From: CAVQYV01 sp963718295 [NCBI: uncultured Methylomirabilota bacterium]
GTDB taxonomy: Bacteria; Methylomirabilota; Methylomirabilia; CAVQYV01
Direction: 5' to 3'
Length of the DNA: 64,000 nucleotides
NCBI GenBank assembly: GCA_963718295.1
Contig: CAVQYV010000001.1
Location: 1 to 64,000 of the forward strand
The first letter of the stretch is position 1, and every line of letters begins with the position of its first letter. Shown here one piece after another: positions 10,937 through 20,179 of the stretch. A model generated the notes under the pieces. It searched no databases, was not told the DNA's origin, and saw nothing but the letters and a program-made list of their open reading frames with translations. The translations under genes were made by a program, and so were the position numbers.

Positions 10937-10995
10937 CAGAGTGGAGCACAGAAGTTTCGGGATCACTCCCTCCGTGGAATCTGTGCTCCACTCTG
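10937..10995. repeat. Perfect 15-bp inverted repeat with 29-base spacer
   Basis: The arms 10937-10951 (CAGAGTGGAGCACAG) and 10981-10995 (CTGTGCTCCACTCTG) are exact reverse complements separated by 29 bases. They lie in the 249-base gap before sulfotransferase 2. Together with the GC hairpin 40 bases upstream they form a structured intergenic element, either a REP/MITE-like repeat or an attenuator. Nothing else is recognised in this gap. Confidence 0.8.
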
Positions 10996-11045
10996 GTGAG
11001 CATTGGAATTTCAATAGCCCTTGTATCTGAAGGATAATCCCTATC

Positions 11046-11975
11046 ATGATGAGACAAACCTTCTCTGGACCAGCACATGCGATCATTGCCGGAACGGCCA
11101 AGGCTGCAACCTCCTCGGTATTCAGTTATCTGAGCAGCCATCCTGAGATCTGCGGGTCATCGATCAAGGAGACTGCATTCTTCCTCAACGATTGTTCGGG
11201 GAATCATGCAGACGTCATGAAGCAGTATCTGAAATACTTCACCCACTGCAAGCCGGATGCGAAGTTCTTCCTCGAGGCTTCTCCCGGCTATCTTGCACAC
11301 GGATCCGTCGTCGCGGGCAGGATACGGGAACTGATACCGGATGCAAGGCTCTTGTTCATACTTCGCGATCCCGTGGACCGACTCTACTCCTATTACCACT
11401 TCCACACGACCCAGCTCACCGGTGATTTTGATACCAGCCTCAGTTTTGAGGAGTTCGTGGACTTATGCATGGGCTTTGCCAGCGGACATGCCCCCATCAG
11501 CAAGACAACCATGAATGTCCGACATTTCAGGGCACTCGAGATCGGCAGATATGCCGAGTATCTCAAGGAGTTCTTCCAGCTTTTTCCGCGAGAACGGATA
11601 CACGTGCTCTACTATGAGCACCTCAATGACGATGTGAGGGGGTCTTTGTCCCGGCTCTGCGCATTTCTGGGGGTTGACCACCGCTTCTATGACACCTATC
11701 AGTTCAAGCGGGTGAATGTCACCTTCTCGGCAAGGATCAAGCCGCTCCATGTTCTTGCCCTTGCCGTAAACCGTAGCCTCGAACGATATCTCCGCCAGCG
11801 TCCCCACATAAAATCGAAACTCGTCGACCTCTACTCAAAATTCAACCGGGAAAGAGCAGGGTACCCTCCGATGCCTGATCCCCTCAGGGGCCGATTGCTG
11901 GAATTCTACCGGGAAAGCAATCGGGCTCTGGCGGCACTCCTCGATGGCGAAGAGAATGCCTCCTGGGTTGGATAA
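11046..11975 (+). CDS. PAPS-dependent sulfotransferase 2
   Basis: This 309-residue sulfotransferase has the 5'-phosphosulfate loop AGTAKAATSSVFSYL near residue 15 and the 3'-phosphate motif LLFILRDPVDRLYSYYHF near residue 100. The central block FLEASPGYLA corresponds to the acceptor-side EaSp.Y motif of carbohydrate sulfotransferases. It starts at ATG 11046, with a second ATG directly after. It follows a gap with two strong inverted repeats, so it may be a separate transcription unit within the capsule locus. The acceptor sugar cannot be predicted. Confidence 0.88.
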   Translation: MMRQTFSGPAHAIIAGTAKAATSSVFSYLSSHPEICGSSIKETAFFLNDCSGNHADVMKQYLKYFTHCKPDAKFFLEASPGYLAHGSVVAGRIRELIPDARLLFILRDPVDRLYSYYHFHTTQLTGDFDTSLSFEEFVDLCMGFASGHAPISKTTMNVRHFRALEIGRYAEYLKEFFQLFPRERIHVLYYEHLNDDVRGSLSRLCAFLGVDHRFYDTYQFKRVNVTFSARIKPLHVLALAVNRSLERYLRQRPHIKSKLVDLYSKFNRERAGYPPMPDPLRGRLLEFYRESNRALAALLDGEENASWVG

Positions 11976-12167
11976 ATCAAGGCGGGGTCCCTCCCGGCTG
12001 GCTGCTGCATCCAGACATTTACTTGGGGTACGAATAACGGGTTTGCCTCGGCTCCCAGGGCATTCACCTGAGTTAGAGGGATGACACATCATGAAGACAT
12101 CCACCTCTCTTGAGGTGGCGTATGACATCGGGGTAGTGAGTCACCGAGAGAACTTTCCCGAGGAGTC

Positions 12168-13193
12168 ATGTTAGCGCAACTCAATGGGATGTATATCAAG
12201 ACCCGCCCTGCCAAGGCCGTCCAGCGTCTCATCAGCTACGCGCTTTTTGAGGGAAGACCTCTGACGACCAAAGGGCAATGGATCAACCCCCTCGTATTCG
12301 CGCTCTTCAGGATAGGGAAGAACATTCCGGCGGTAAAAGAAGTAATAAAACCGGTTTTTATCGTAGGGACAGGCCGCAGCGGTACAACCATCCTCGGGGC
12401 TGTCTTGTCCATGCATCGGGCTGTCGGTTTTCTCAACGAGCCCAAGGCCCTGTGGCATGTGATCTATCCGGAAGAGGATGTGATCGGCAACTATACTGCT
12501 GGCCCCGCGCTCTACCGGTTACATGCAGATCATGTTGTGCCGCAAACCAGACAAACTGCCTACCGGCTGTACAGCCTCTATCTTGCCCTGACGTTTTCGC
12601 AGCGGGTGGTCGACAAATACCCGGAGCTCATTTTTCGTATCCCCTTTGTGCGCTCCATCTTTCCCGATGCCAAATTCGTTTTCCTGGTCAGAAACGGGTG
12701 GGACACCTGCCATTCCATTGAACGGTGGTCCATGCGACTTGGCGTTCAAAAGAGGGGGGAAGTCCACGATTGGTGGGGCTTGAACCAACGGAAATGGAAC
12801 TTCATGATCGATCAGCTCGTAAATGACGACGAAGCATTTCACCAAATCAAGGATGTGATCCCCAGCTTCTCCCGGCACACCGATATGGCAGCGGTTGAAT
12901 GGGTGGTTACGATGCGCGAGGGTCTGCGGCAGATGAAGACCCACGGCGATTGCATCTGGATGCTCCGCTTCGAGGATCTCGCCACGAATCCGAGAAGACA
13001 GTTACAGGATCTCCTGAAGTTCTGTGATCTATCCCCCGACGAGACCTTTTTTCGGTATGCGGAAAGGACCCTCCGGCCCACAGCGCCCCATCCCCAAGGA
13101 GAATTGCACCACGCAATTCATCCCCTCTTTGAAGAAACCATGAGAGACCTCGGGTATGGGCAATCAGGAATCCATGAGACCCACGGCACCTGA
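12168..13193 (+). CDS. Sulfotransferase 3 (Sulfotransfer_3-like)
   Basis: A 341-residue protein with an N-terminal helix-rich region followed by the P-loop VFIVGTGRSGTTILGAVL near residue 65 and the 3'-phosphate motif FVFLVRNGWDTCHSIERW near residue 170. GTGRSGTT differs from the GAAKAATT type of the other two, so this is a distinct subfamily probably acting on a different position or residue. The start ATG 12168 has GAGGAG eight bases upstream. The gene overlaps the next glycosyltransferase by about 38 bases, so the two are translationally linked. The 190 bases before it hold no other gene. Confidence 0.85.
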   Translation: MLAQLNGMYIKTRPAKAVQRLISYALFEGRPLTTKGQWINPLVFALFRIGKNIPAVKEVIKPVFIVGTGRSGTTILGAVLSMHRAVGFLNEPKALWHVIYPEEDVIGNYTAGPALYRLHADHVVPQTRQTAYRLYSLYLALTFSQRVVDKYPELIFRIPFVRSIFPDAKFVFLVRNGWDTCHSIERWSMRLGVQKRGEVHDWWGLNQRKWNFMIDQLVNDDEAFHQIKDVIPSFSRHTDMAAVEWVVTMREGLRQMKTHGDCIWMLRFEDLATNPRRQLQDLLKFCDLSPDETFFRYAERTLRPTAPHPQGELHHAIHPLFEETMRDLGYGQSGIHETHGT

Positions 13194-14346
13194 TACACCT
13201 TCCGTTTCCATCATCGAGCCCGTGGGGGGGCATGGAGGCATGGATTACTATGATATGGGTCTCTGCCTGGGGCTGACAAAGGCCGGCGTGCCGGTCACGC
13301 TTTACACCTGTGACGAATCATCCTTTCTGCCTGATGCCCCATTCCGCGTGAAACAGACGTACCGGAAGATTTTCGGGAATGCCCCCTCCTGGCTCCGGGG
13401 AAGTCGGTACTTCCTCGGCACCATCCGGACATTCGTGGACGGACTCTTGTCGGGAAGCGGGATCTATCATTTCCACTTTTTCCACGTGGGCCCATTGGAA
13501 ATGATGAATATCCTCCTTGCAAAGGTACTGCGGCGGAAGGTGGTCATTACTGCCCATGATGTCGAATCCTTCGTATTAAAACTGTCCGTCCCGGTTTTTG
13601 TGCGCCTTGCCTATGGCATGGCCGATCAGATCATTGCTCATAACCGGGTGAGCAAAGAGGAGCTCATGGCGGCAATAGGGATACCAGGAGAGAGGATCAC
13701 CATCATCCCCCACGGAAACTATTTCCATGCGATCGACCGTATCCCCGGACAATCAGATGCGCGCCAGCGGCTGGGATTGCCCCAGGATGCCAAAATACTC
13801 CTCTTTTTTGGCCACATCAAAGAAGTCAAGGGACTGGATCTTCTCCTGCGGGCCCTGCCGGGAGTCCTAAAGGTGCATCCCGATGTCCTGCTTCTCATTG
13901 CGGGCAAAACCTGGAAGATCGATTTCTCCCTCTATCAGGAGATGATCAGCGAATTGGGGATAGGCGATCATTGCCTGACCCACGGCGGCTTTATTCCCCC
14001 CGAAGAGGCGCCCTTCTATTTTTCGGCCGCTGATCTTGTGGTATTGCCCTACCGGCGCATCTACCAGAGCGGGGTACTCCTCATGGCCTTGAGTTACGGC
14101 AAAGCCGTTCTTGCCTCCGATTTGGAGGGCATGAAAGAGGTCATCACGGATGGAGAAACGGGGCACCTCTTCTCTTCCGGTGATGCCGATGCCTTAAAGA
14201 ACCGTCTCATCGAGGTCCTCGCCGATCCGGCAGGACTTCGCCTCGTCGCTGAGAGAAGTCAGGGCCGCATTCGGGAAGACCATGATTGGGGGATCATTGG
14301 AAGGAAGACCGCTGATTGTTATCGTGCATTACTGGTGAAGGCATGA
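13156..14346 (+). CDS. GT4-family glycosyltransferase A
   Basis: A retaining GT-B glycosyltransferase of 396 residues. The N-terminal Rossmann lobe begins SIIEPVGGHGGMDYYDMGLC, a Gly-rich acceptor loop. The C-terminal lobe has the family block ILLFFGHIKEVKGLDLLLRALP and the donor-site motif PYRRIYQSGVLLMALSYGKAVLAS, the E(x7)E-region equivalent in which QSG replaces the first Glu region. It probably adds one sugar of the repeat unit on the cytoplasmic face. ATG 13174 is an alternative start. Its stop overlaps the start of the next glycosyltransferase as ATGA (14343-14346). Confidence 0.88.
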   Translation: MGNQESMRPTAPDTPSVSIIEPVGGHGGMDYYDMGLCLGLTKAGVPVTLYTCDESSFLPDAPFRVKQTYRKIFGNAPSWLRGSRYFLGTIRTFVDGLLSGSGIYHFHFFHVGPLEMMNILLAKVLRRKVVITAHDVESFVLKLSVPVFVRLAYGMADQIIAHNRVSKEELMAAIGIPGERITIIPHGNYFHAIDRIPGQSDARQRLGLPQDAKILLFFGHIKEVKGLDLLLRALPGVLKVHPDVLLLIAGKTWKIDFSLYQEMISELGIGDHCLTHGGFIPPEEAPFYFSAADLVVLPYRRIYQSGVLLMALSYGKAVLASDLEGMKEVITDGETGHLFSSGDADALKNRLIEVLADPAGLRLVAERSQGRIREDHDWGIIGRKTADCYRALLVKA

Positions 14347-15551
14347 CTCTCCTCAAACCGGATGGGCATTCCCCCGCCGGATCACCCCCGACATCACTTC
14401 GAGGTGCCCCTTCCGAACAGGCCGAGTCCGTGTGCTCCTTCCATCCTCTCAACATAGCCCTCATCGGCACCCGGGGAGTTCCCGCGAACTATGGCGGGTT
14501 CGAGACCTGTGTGGAGGAGATTGGATCGAGGCTCGCCCGGAAAGGGCACACGATCACCGTCTATTGCCGAAGCGGATATTACGCGAGCAAGCTCGCCTCT
14601 TACCAAGGCATGAAACTCGTCTACCTCCCCAACATCCCCCATAAGGCCCTGGATACACTTTCCCACACTTTGCTTTCCATGGTCCATGCCCTCTCCCGTC
14701 CCTTTGATGTCCTCATGGTTTTCAATGCAGCCAATAGCCCGGCTGCCCTGATCCCCAGAGCGTTCAGAAAGAAAGTCGCCATCAATCCGGACGGTCTGGA
14801 ATGGAAAAGGGAAAAATGGGGCCGAGTGGCAAAAAGATACTACCTTTTTTCAGAATGGCTTTCAGCAAGGCTTGCCAACCGAATCGTCGCAGACTGCCCC
14901 GGCATAGGGGTGTACTATCAGGAACGCTATGGGGTTCACAGTACAGTCATAGCCTACGGGGCTGATATCATGGAGAGCGTCTCCCCCGACTTGATACGTC
15001 CTTTAGGCATCGAACCGAAGGAATATTTCCTCCAGGTCACCAGGTTTGAGCCGGAAAACAACCCCTTGCTCACCATTCAAGCATTCAAGAAACTGAAAAC
15101 CCAGAAGAAGCTGGTGTTAGTCGGCGGTGCCAGGTATGAGAGCGATTATGTAAGGCAAATGAAAGCCCAATCCACAGATGATATCATCATGCCTGGCTAC
15201 ATCTACGACCGGGAGCTCCTGAGGGAACTCTGGTGCAATTGTTACTCCTACATCCACGGAAATGAAGTCGGGGGGACCAATCCCGCTCTCCTTCAGAGCA
15301 TGGCAGCAGGATGCTTCACCATCGCCATCGATGTTCCCTTCAACCGGGATGTCCTTCAGGACTGCGGTCGCTGCTTCCAGAAAGATCCAGGCAGCCTCGC
15401 CGCGGGAATGAGCTGGGCCCTCAGTAATCCTGAGGCCTTGGCCCCTTACCGAGAAAAGGCGAAGGAACGCATTCGAGATCAGTATTCGTGGGACAGGATC
15501 GCCCAGCAGTATGAACAGCTCTTCTTCGACCTTGCAAGAAGGACCCATTGA
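14343..15551 (+). CDS. GT4-family glycosyltransferase B (DUF1972 type)
   Basis: The N-terminal block IALIGTRGVPANYGGFETCVEEIGSRL is the signature of the DUF1972 branch of GT4 enzymes, often annotated as rhamnosyltransferases. Further landmarks are NPDGLEWKREKWG and, in the donor lobe, YFLQVTRFEPENN and GNEVGGTNPALLQSMAAGC. I start it at ATG 14343 because this gives a four-base ATGA overlap with the preceding glycosyltransferase; a TTG at 14316 is upstream in frame. It is the last biosynthetic enzyme before the export proteins. Confidence 0.88.
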   Translation: MTLLKPDGHSPAGSPPTSLRGAPSEQAESVCSFHPLNIALIGTRGVPANYGGFETCVEEIGSRLARKGHTITVYCRSGYYASKLASYQGMKLVYLPNIPHKALDTLSHTLLSMVHALSRPFDVLMVFNAANSPAALIPRAFRKKVAINPDGLEWKREKWGRVAKRYYLFSEWLSARLANRIVADCPGIGVYYQERYGVHSTVIAYGADIMESVSPDLIRPLGIEPKEYFLQVTRFEPENNPLLTIQAFKKLKTQKKLVLVGGARYESDYVRQMKAQSTDDIIMPGYIYDRELLRELWCNCYSYIHGNEVGGTNPALLQSMAAGCFTIAIDVPFNRDVLQDCGRCFQKDPGSLAAGMSWALSNPEALAPYREKAKERIRDQYSWDRIAQQYEQLFFDLARRTH

Positions 15552-15738
15552 AATTGAGGAGGCCAAGAAGGTGGGGCCCCCGCCCTTCCCGCGCAGGGAG
15601 CACTTTGTGCGTCGTTCCCCGGTTGTCGCCTCCCCCCTGGGAGTGAGGATTGGCGAGAAGAAATGCATCTTGCCGAAAGAGGGAGGTGACTGGTATGGGG
15701 TGGATCCCGAGAAACTGCAGCGGACTTGACTTTTACAG

Positions 15739-15767
15739 TTGATGTACAAGATGGATTTTGCTATATT
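15739..15767 (+). promoter_or_regulatory. Sigma-70-like promoter
   Basis: TTGATG (15739-15744), a 17-base spacer, then TATATT (15762-15767). A start site near 15774 would precede ATG 15800 and could also serve the Wzi-like gene. The 190-base gap after the glycosyltransferase supports a new transcription unit here. Confidence 0.5.
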
Positions 15768-15799
15768 TCCCCAGCGCTAAGCGAGATCTGGTCCGAGAA

Positions 15800-16087
15800 A
15801 TGAAGCTCCATGCCCGCAGCACGGGGATTCCCGACAATGGAAACGTCCACAAAATGTTTTTTGCTGACCGGGTTATTGCCACAGCATCTGATGACTTCCC
15901 AGAAGAAGCAGCTTGCGTTGAGGTGCCAGTACCTTTTAGCAGACGACACCTTGATGTGTGCCATGGGGACGGGATAATCCTATTGGACGAGTCGCTTAGC
16001 CACCATGATCTACCCCAAAATGTCTTAGACGCGCTCCATCGCATTCTGAACCCACAGGGACTGCGCCTTGAGCCCTCGACCGAGTAG
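15800..16087 (+). CDS. Small hypothetical protein
   Basis: A 95-codon frame from ATG 15800, beginning MKLHARSTGIPDNGNVHKMF, with no signal peptide, membrane helix or recognised motif. The composition is protein-like (for example CHGDGIILLDESLSHHDLPQN), and a candidate promoter sits just upstream. Its Shine-Dalgarno site is weak. The frame extends upstream to a TTG at 15758, but that start would fall inside the promoter. I do not recognise a family, and it could be a gene fragment. Confidence 0.35.
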   Translation: MKLHARSTGIPDNGNVHKMFFADRVIATASDDFPEEAACVEVPVPFSRRHLDVCHGDGIILLDESLSHHDLPQNVLDALHRILNPQGLRLEPSTE

Positions 16088-16139
16088 GATGCCCGTGGGT
16101 CGGCGACGAAGGTACGGTCGAATCAATCACCCGAAGATT

Positions 16140-17708
16140 ATGCGGGCCAAATCCTTTTTCTCCTCCTTTCTGCTCTTGAGCCTCATCTTAAGTGGCTCCC
16201 TTGCCTTCGCTTCCTCCAATATCCTCCTTGATTCTTGGATCTACTATCCGTTAGAGCGCCTCGTCAACAGTGGACTTGTGGATCACGCCTCCCTCTCCAC
16301 CAAGCCATTGAGCCGGCAGGAAGCAGCCGAGATCGTCGCCCAGGCCATCCAGAAGATCCAGAAGGGAGAAGACACCTACGGAATTCATAACCCCTTCCTG
16401 GAAGAAGTATTGGATATTCTGACGGAGGAATTCAAATGGGAGCTGCAGAGGATGGATTCCTACCCCTTGGAAGAGGAATCCCAGCCCAAGTGGTACTCCT
16501 TGAAACCCCTGGAGATGGTTCAAGTGCGGACGGGCTACGCCGAGGACCCCTATCTTTTGGAAAACAGCCAGGCCGATCGGTTGGCCCATGGGTTCAATCT
16601 TCGAGTGGGGGGCTCGGCCCGGGCTGAACTGGCGGAATATGTCTCATTGTATGTGCACCCGGAATACCGCTATGACGATGAGGAGAACAAGGGTTACTTC
16701 TTGGAGACTTACGGAAAGCTGACCCTCTTCAATGTCGAACTGGAGGTGGGACGCGATTCCATGTGGTGGGGACCGGGCTATCATGGCTCTCTTTTGCTCT
16801 CCAATAACGGTCTCCCCCTTGACCTGGTCAAGCTCTCCTCCGCAACTCCCTTCCAGATTCCATGGATCTTTCGCTACCTGGGCTACTTTGATCTGACTTT
16901 TTTCCTCTCTCAGCTGGAGAAGAATCGCGATTTTCCCCATGCCAAGCTGATGGGAATGCGAATCGATTGGTCTCCTACTCCGCCCAGTTCGAGTTGGCCG
17001 ATTCTCGAGCTCGGAGCATCGCGGGTCGTCCTCTTCGATGGAGAGGGTAAACCCTCCTATGATCTCGGGGACTATTGGGATATCTTTACGGCCCGGGATG
17101 AGAACCAGCCGGGAAGCAAATACAACAACAATCAACTCGCCTCCCTGGATGCAACCCTGAGATTCAGGAATATCGGCCGCTATTTCCCCCTCGCCGATTC
17201 CTTGGTTCTCTATGGCGAATATGGGGGTGAGGATGTCACGGGAGAAAGCGGTGATGTCCCTTTTCCCTATAAGGCAGGATATATCGGGGGGATCCTGTTG
17301 CAGGATCTCTTCATGCTCCAAGGTTTGGATCTGAGGGCCGAGTACGCCCGGACCCATGAGGTCTGGTACAGCCATACCATCTTCACCTCCGGATATACCT
17401 ATAAGGGCGTCGTTTTGGGCCACCATATGGGAGGGGACTCGGACGATCTCTATTTTCGATTGAGCCATTGGTTCACCAAGAGCCTCCAGGCCTCTCTGGA
17501 GCTCGACCAGCAGAAACATGGCCTTTCGCAGTCGGTCAAGATGAGGGAGAGATATGTGGAGCCGAGCGTTCTCGTATTTCACCCCGGCAATCTCTCCCTC
17601 TCTGCCAGGCTCGGTTACCGATTCGTTCGCACCGAGAATGCGGACTTCAAGCGAGGCAACGATCACGACAACCATATCGTGTTCTTTGACTTGAGATATG
17701 ACTTTTGA
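16140..17708 (+). CDS. Wzi-like capsule assembly outer-membrane protein
   Basis: A capsule-assembly beta-barrel of about 522 residues that helps anchor or organise exported polysaccharide at the cell surface. The signal peptide is MRAKSFFSSFLLLSLILSGS with cleavage after AFA. Early residues carry the family's helical insert (WIYYPLERLVNSGLVD, then SRQEAAEIV). The hallmark WWGPGYHGSLLLSNNGLPLD is clear, followed by alternating barrel strands and a C-terminal ...FFDLRYDF ending in the aromatic residue used by BAM. I chose ATG 16140 because it opens the signal peptide; the longer frame from 16068 adds a charged, unlikely leader. Confidence 0.88.
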   Translation: MRAKSFFSSFLLLSLILSGSLAFASSNILLDSWIYYPLERLVNSGLVDHASLSTKPLSRQEAAEIVAQAIQKIQKGEDTYGIHNPFLEEVLDILTEEFKWELQRMDSYPLEEESQPKWYSLKPLEMVQVRTGYAEDPYLLENSQADRLAHGFNLRVGGSARAELAEYVSLYVHPEYRYDDEENKGYFLETYGKLTLFNVELEVGRDSMWWGPGYHGSLLLSNNGLPLDLVKLSSATPFQIPWIFRYLGYFDLTFFLSQLEKNRDFPHAKLMGMRIDWSPTPPSSSWPILELGASRVVLFDGEGKPSYDLGDYWDIFTARDENQPGSKYNNNQLASLDATLRFRNIGRYFPLADSLVLYGEYGGEDVTGESGDVPFPYKAGYIGGILLQDLFMLQGLDLRAEYARTHEVWYSHTIFTSGYTYKGVVLGHHMGGDSDDLYFRLSHWFTKSLQASLELDQQKHGLSQSVKMRERYVEPSVLVFHPGNLSLSARLGYRFVRTENADFKRGNDHDNHIVFFDLRYDF

Positions 17709-17736
17709 TTGATTTTTCCTTGAATTCGGATACAAT
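17709..17736 (+). promoter_or_regulatory. Sigma-70-like promoter for the SLBB export gene
   Basis: TTGATT (17709-17714), 16 bases, TACAAT (17731-17736), lying directly after the stop of the Wzi-like gene and 44 bases before ATG 17780. The 71-base gap and AT-rich base use also suggest an independent start. Confidence 0.5.
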
Positions 17737-17779
17737 AGTTTAAGTGCATACTGAGCTTATTGACTACAGGTCAGCTTCG

Positions 17780-20035
17780 ATGATGCGTTTTCTGAATCCT
17801 ATTCGAAATCTGAAATCCTATGCGAGCTCCCGATCCAAGGGGATCGCGGTTGTGGCCTTGGCCTCACTGGCTCTTCTTCTCCTCAGCCCTTGGGCGTATG
17901 GTGAGCCGGGTACCCCTTCAGCCCCCCCGACTTCTGCGCCAGGGGCCCCAGTTCCTCCGGGGCAGCTGCCTTCAGCTCCCACTGCCCCTCCCTCAACAGG
18001 TGTTCCACCCGGCGTCACCCCGCCCTCGGTGCCGCCGACAACTACCCCTTCGATTCTGCAGCCTCCTCCTGCAGTTCCGCCAGTGTATCCCACAGTTCCT
18101 GGGGTGACTCCCATACCTGTTCTTCCAGTGCTTCCTTCTCCTATCGAGCAGATGTTTCAACAGCCCTATGATGTATCCATACCCCAGATTATCCCCCGGG
18201 AACTGAAGCAGTTCGGATACGACTTATTCGCTGCTCCCAGCTCGACCTTCGCTCCGGTGACCGATGTCCCCGTAGGGCCGGATTATGTCTTGGGGCCGGG
18301 GGATACCATGACCATTTACATGTGGGGTCTGGTGGAAAATATCCTCACTGTCATCGTGGACCGAAACGGCAATATCTTTCTGCCCAAAGCGGGCACCATC
18401 CGCCTTGCCGGGCTTCGTTTCTCCGAGGGGGAAGCCCAGATCCGGGAAGCCCTGGCCAAATACTTCAAAAAGTTTGAAATCAAGGTGGCGATGCAGGACC
18501 TCCATACAATCAAGGTTTTTGTGGTGGGAGAGGTGACGAAACCGGCAGGATACACCATTAGCTCCCTCTCTACGATCACCAATGCCCTCTATGTCGCAGG
18601 GGGGCCTTCCAAGCAAGGCAGCATGCGCCACGTCAAGCTGATCCGGAACAATAAGACCCTCGTGGTCCTCGATCTCTACGATTTTCTCCTCAAGGGAGAC
18701 AAGACCAATGACCTGAGATTGGAGACAGCGGATACCATCTTCGTCCCGCCTATCGGACCGGTGGCAGCGATTTCCGGCACCGTAAAAAGGCCGGCAATCT
18801 TTGAACTGATCGGGCCGACTCGGATCAGCCAACTCATTGAGATGGCGGCCGGCCTGATTCCCATGAGTTCCTTGCAACGCGTCCAGGTGGAGCGGATCCG
18901 CGACCACCGGGAAAAGGTCATGATCGATCTGGATCTGACCACCCTCTATGAGAAGAAGGAACCCCTTGTGGATGTCGAGATCCACGATGGGGATTTCGTA
19001 AAGGTTTTCCCCATCGACACTGCCATCTACAATTGGATCCGCTTGGAAGGTGCAGTGAGGTATCCGGGGGATTACGAGTGGAAACCAAACCTGAAGATCA
19101 GCATGCTTCTCAGCCCGGAAACCGTATTACCTCAGGCCCACTTGGATAGGATAGAGGTCATTCGGATCAAGCCCGATTTCACCTATGAGGCGTTATACAC
19201 GAATCTGGGCGCCATTTTCCAGGGCGAAACCACACAGGATATCGTGCTCGAAAAGAGAGACCGAATCGTAGTCAGCACCGAGCTCCGTCCCGTGGAAAGC
19301 ATAGTCCTCGTTGGCGAGGTGAAACGGCCCGGTGTTTATACGATCGTCAAGGGTGAGAGGCTGAGTTCCGTCTTGCGCCGCGCCGGAGGCTTCACCCCCG
19401 AAGCCTTCTTGAAAGCCACAGTCTTTACCCGCAAGGCCGTCCGGGAGTCAGAAAAGGCCCAACTGGACAAATTCATACTGTCGCAACAGGCGTCCATCCT
19501 CCAGGAGTCGGCGGCGTATGCTGCGGGCGGCCAAACCGGAGAAGAGGCTGTGGATCAACGTCTCATATCCTCCCAGCGAATCCAGTTTCTGAATATCCTT
19601 TCCCAGCAAATCCCACTGGGGAGGATGTCTATCCGCCTGGACCAGCCGGAGAGGTTGGAGAACACACCCAATGATATCCTGGTGGGGGACGGCGATTCCC
19701 TCTATATCCCCAGGCGTCCCAGCTCGGTCCTCGTCCTGGGAAGCGTTCGAAACCAGTCAGCCTTCCTGCATAAGGAGGGGTCCAATTTCCAATACTACCT
19801 GGAGCTTGCCGGCGGCTTAACCCCTGATGCGGAAGAGAAGGGAATCTACATCCTCAAAGCGGACGGCTCCGCCGAAACCAGCTTTCTGAAGATGCGCAAA
19901 ATCGAGATAGGAGACACGGTTGTGGTGCCCCTCAGCACCGCCGCCAAATATCGACCGATCCCATTGGCCAGGGACATCGCAACCATCATTGGCCAGTTTG
20001 CAGTGACCTTAGGCGTCATCCTCGCCATCTTTTAG
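17780..20035 (+). CDS. SLBB-domain polysaccharide export protein (Wza-like)
   Basis: A periplasmic/outer-membrane polysaccharide exporter of about 751 residues. A signal-anchor (IAVVALASLALLLLSPWAYG) is followed by roughly 90 residues of Pro/Thr/Ala/Ser linker. Then comes the Poly_export domain (DYVLGPGDTMTIYMWGLVEN, with RNGNIFLPKAGTIRLAG) and several SLBB repeats, each starting with a V.GEVk.PG.Y pattern (VFVVGEVTKPAGYTI, then VLVGEVKRPGVYTIV). The C-terminus is a single hydrophobic helix (IATIIGQFAVTLGVILAIF). GTG 17744 is possible, but ATG 17780/17783 lies closer to the signal sequence. The long Pro-rich linker and C-terminal helix are unlike E. coli Wza. Confidence 0.88.
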   Translation: MMRFLNPIRNLKSYASSRSKGIAVVALASLALLLLSPWAYGEPGTPSAPPTSAPGAPVPPGQLPSAPTAPPSTGVPPGVTPPSVPPTTTPSILQPPPAVPPVYPTVPGVTPIPVLPVLPSPIEQMFQQPYDVSIPQIIPRELKQFGYDLFAAPSSTFAPVTDVPVGPDYVLGPGDTMTIYMWGLVENILTVIVDRNGNIFLPKAGTIRLAGLRFSEGEAQIREALAKYFKKFEIKVAMQDLHTIKVFVVGEVTKPAGYTISSLSTITNALYVAGGPSKQGSMRHVKLIRNNKTLVVLDLYDFLLKGDKTNDLRLETADTIFVPPIGPVAAISGTVKRPAIFELIGPTRISQLIEMAAGLIPMSSLQRVQVERIRDHREKVMIDLDLTTLYEKKEPLVDVEIHDGDFVKVFPIDTAIYNWIRLEGAVRYPGDYEWKPNLKISMLLSPETVLPQAHLDRIEVIRIKPDFTYEALYTNLGAIFQGETTQDIVLEKRDRIVVSTELRPVESIVLVGEVKRPGVYTIVKGERLSSVLRRAGGFTPEAFLKATVFTRKAVRESEKAQLDKFILSQQASILQESAAYAAGGQTGEEAVDQRLISSQRIQFLNILSQQIPLGRMSIRLDQPERLENTPNDILVGDGDSLYIPRRPSSVLVLGSVRNQSAFLHKEGSNFQYYLELAGGLTPDAEEKGIYILKADGSAETSFLKMRKIEIGDTVVVPLSTAAKYRPIPLARDIATIIGQFAVTLGVILAIF

Positions 20036-20179
20036 CCACGCCTGCCTGAACATCCCTCCGAGCGCCAGGCCATCATCAGACTCATGGCTCGAAGTCGCCA
20101 GGGGAATAGTTGCCGCGGCGGCAACGAACGGGCTGCCCACGAATAACAGAAGATGAAAGCATGGTATGGGAAGGATCTT
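20036..20179. other. Gap between convergent genes with a small dyad
   Basis: The capsule locus (+) and the arsenic/redox operon (-) end facing each other here. A 17-base palindrome, GTTGCCGCGGCGGCAAC (20109-20125), is present but has no T run. Nothing else is recognised. Confidence 0.5.

Noticed and set aside
15511-15729. A 72-codon plus-strand frame running out of the glycosyltransferase end
   Set aside because: It starts inside the glycosyltransferase gene without a ribosome-binding site and matches nothing I know.
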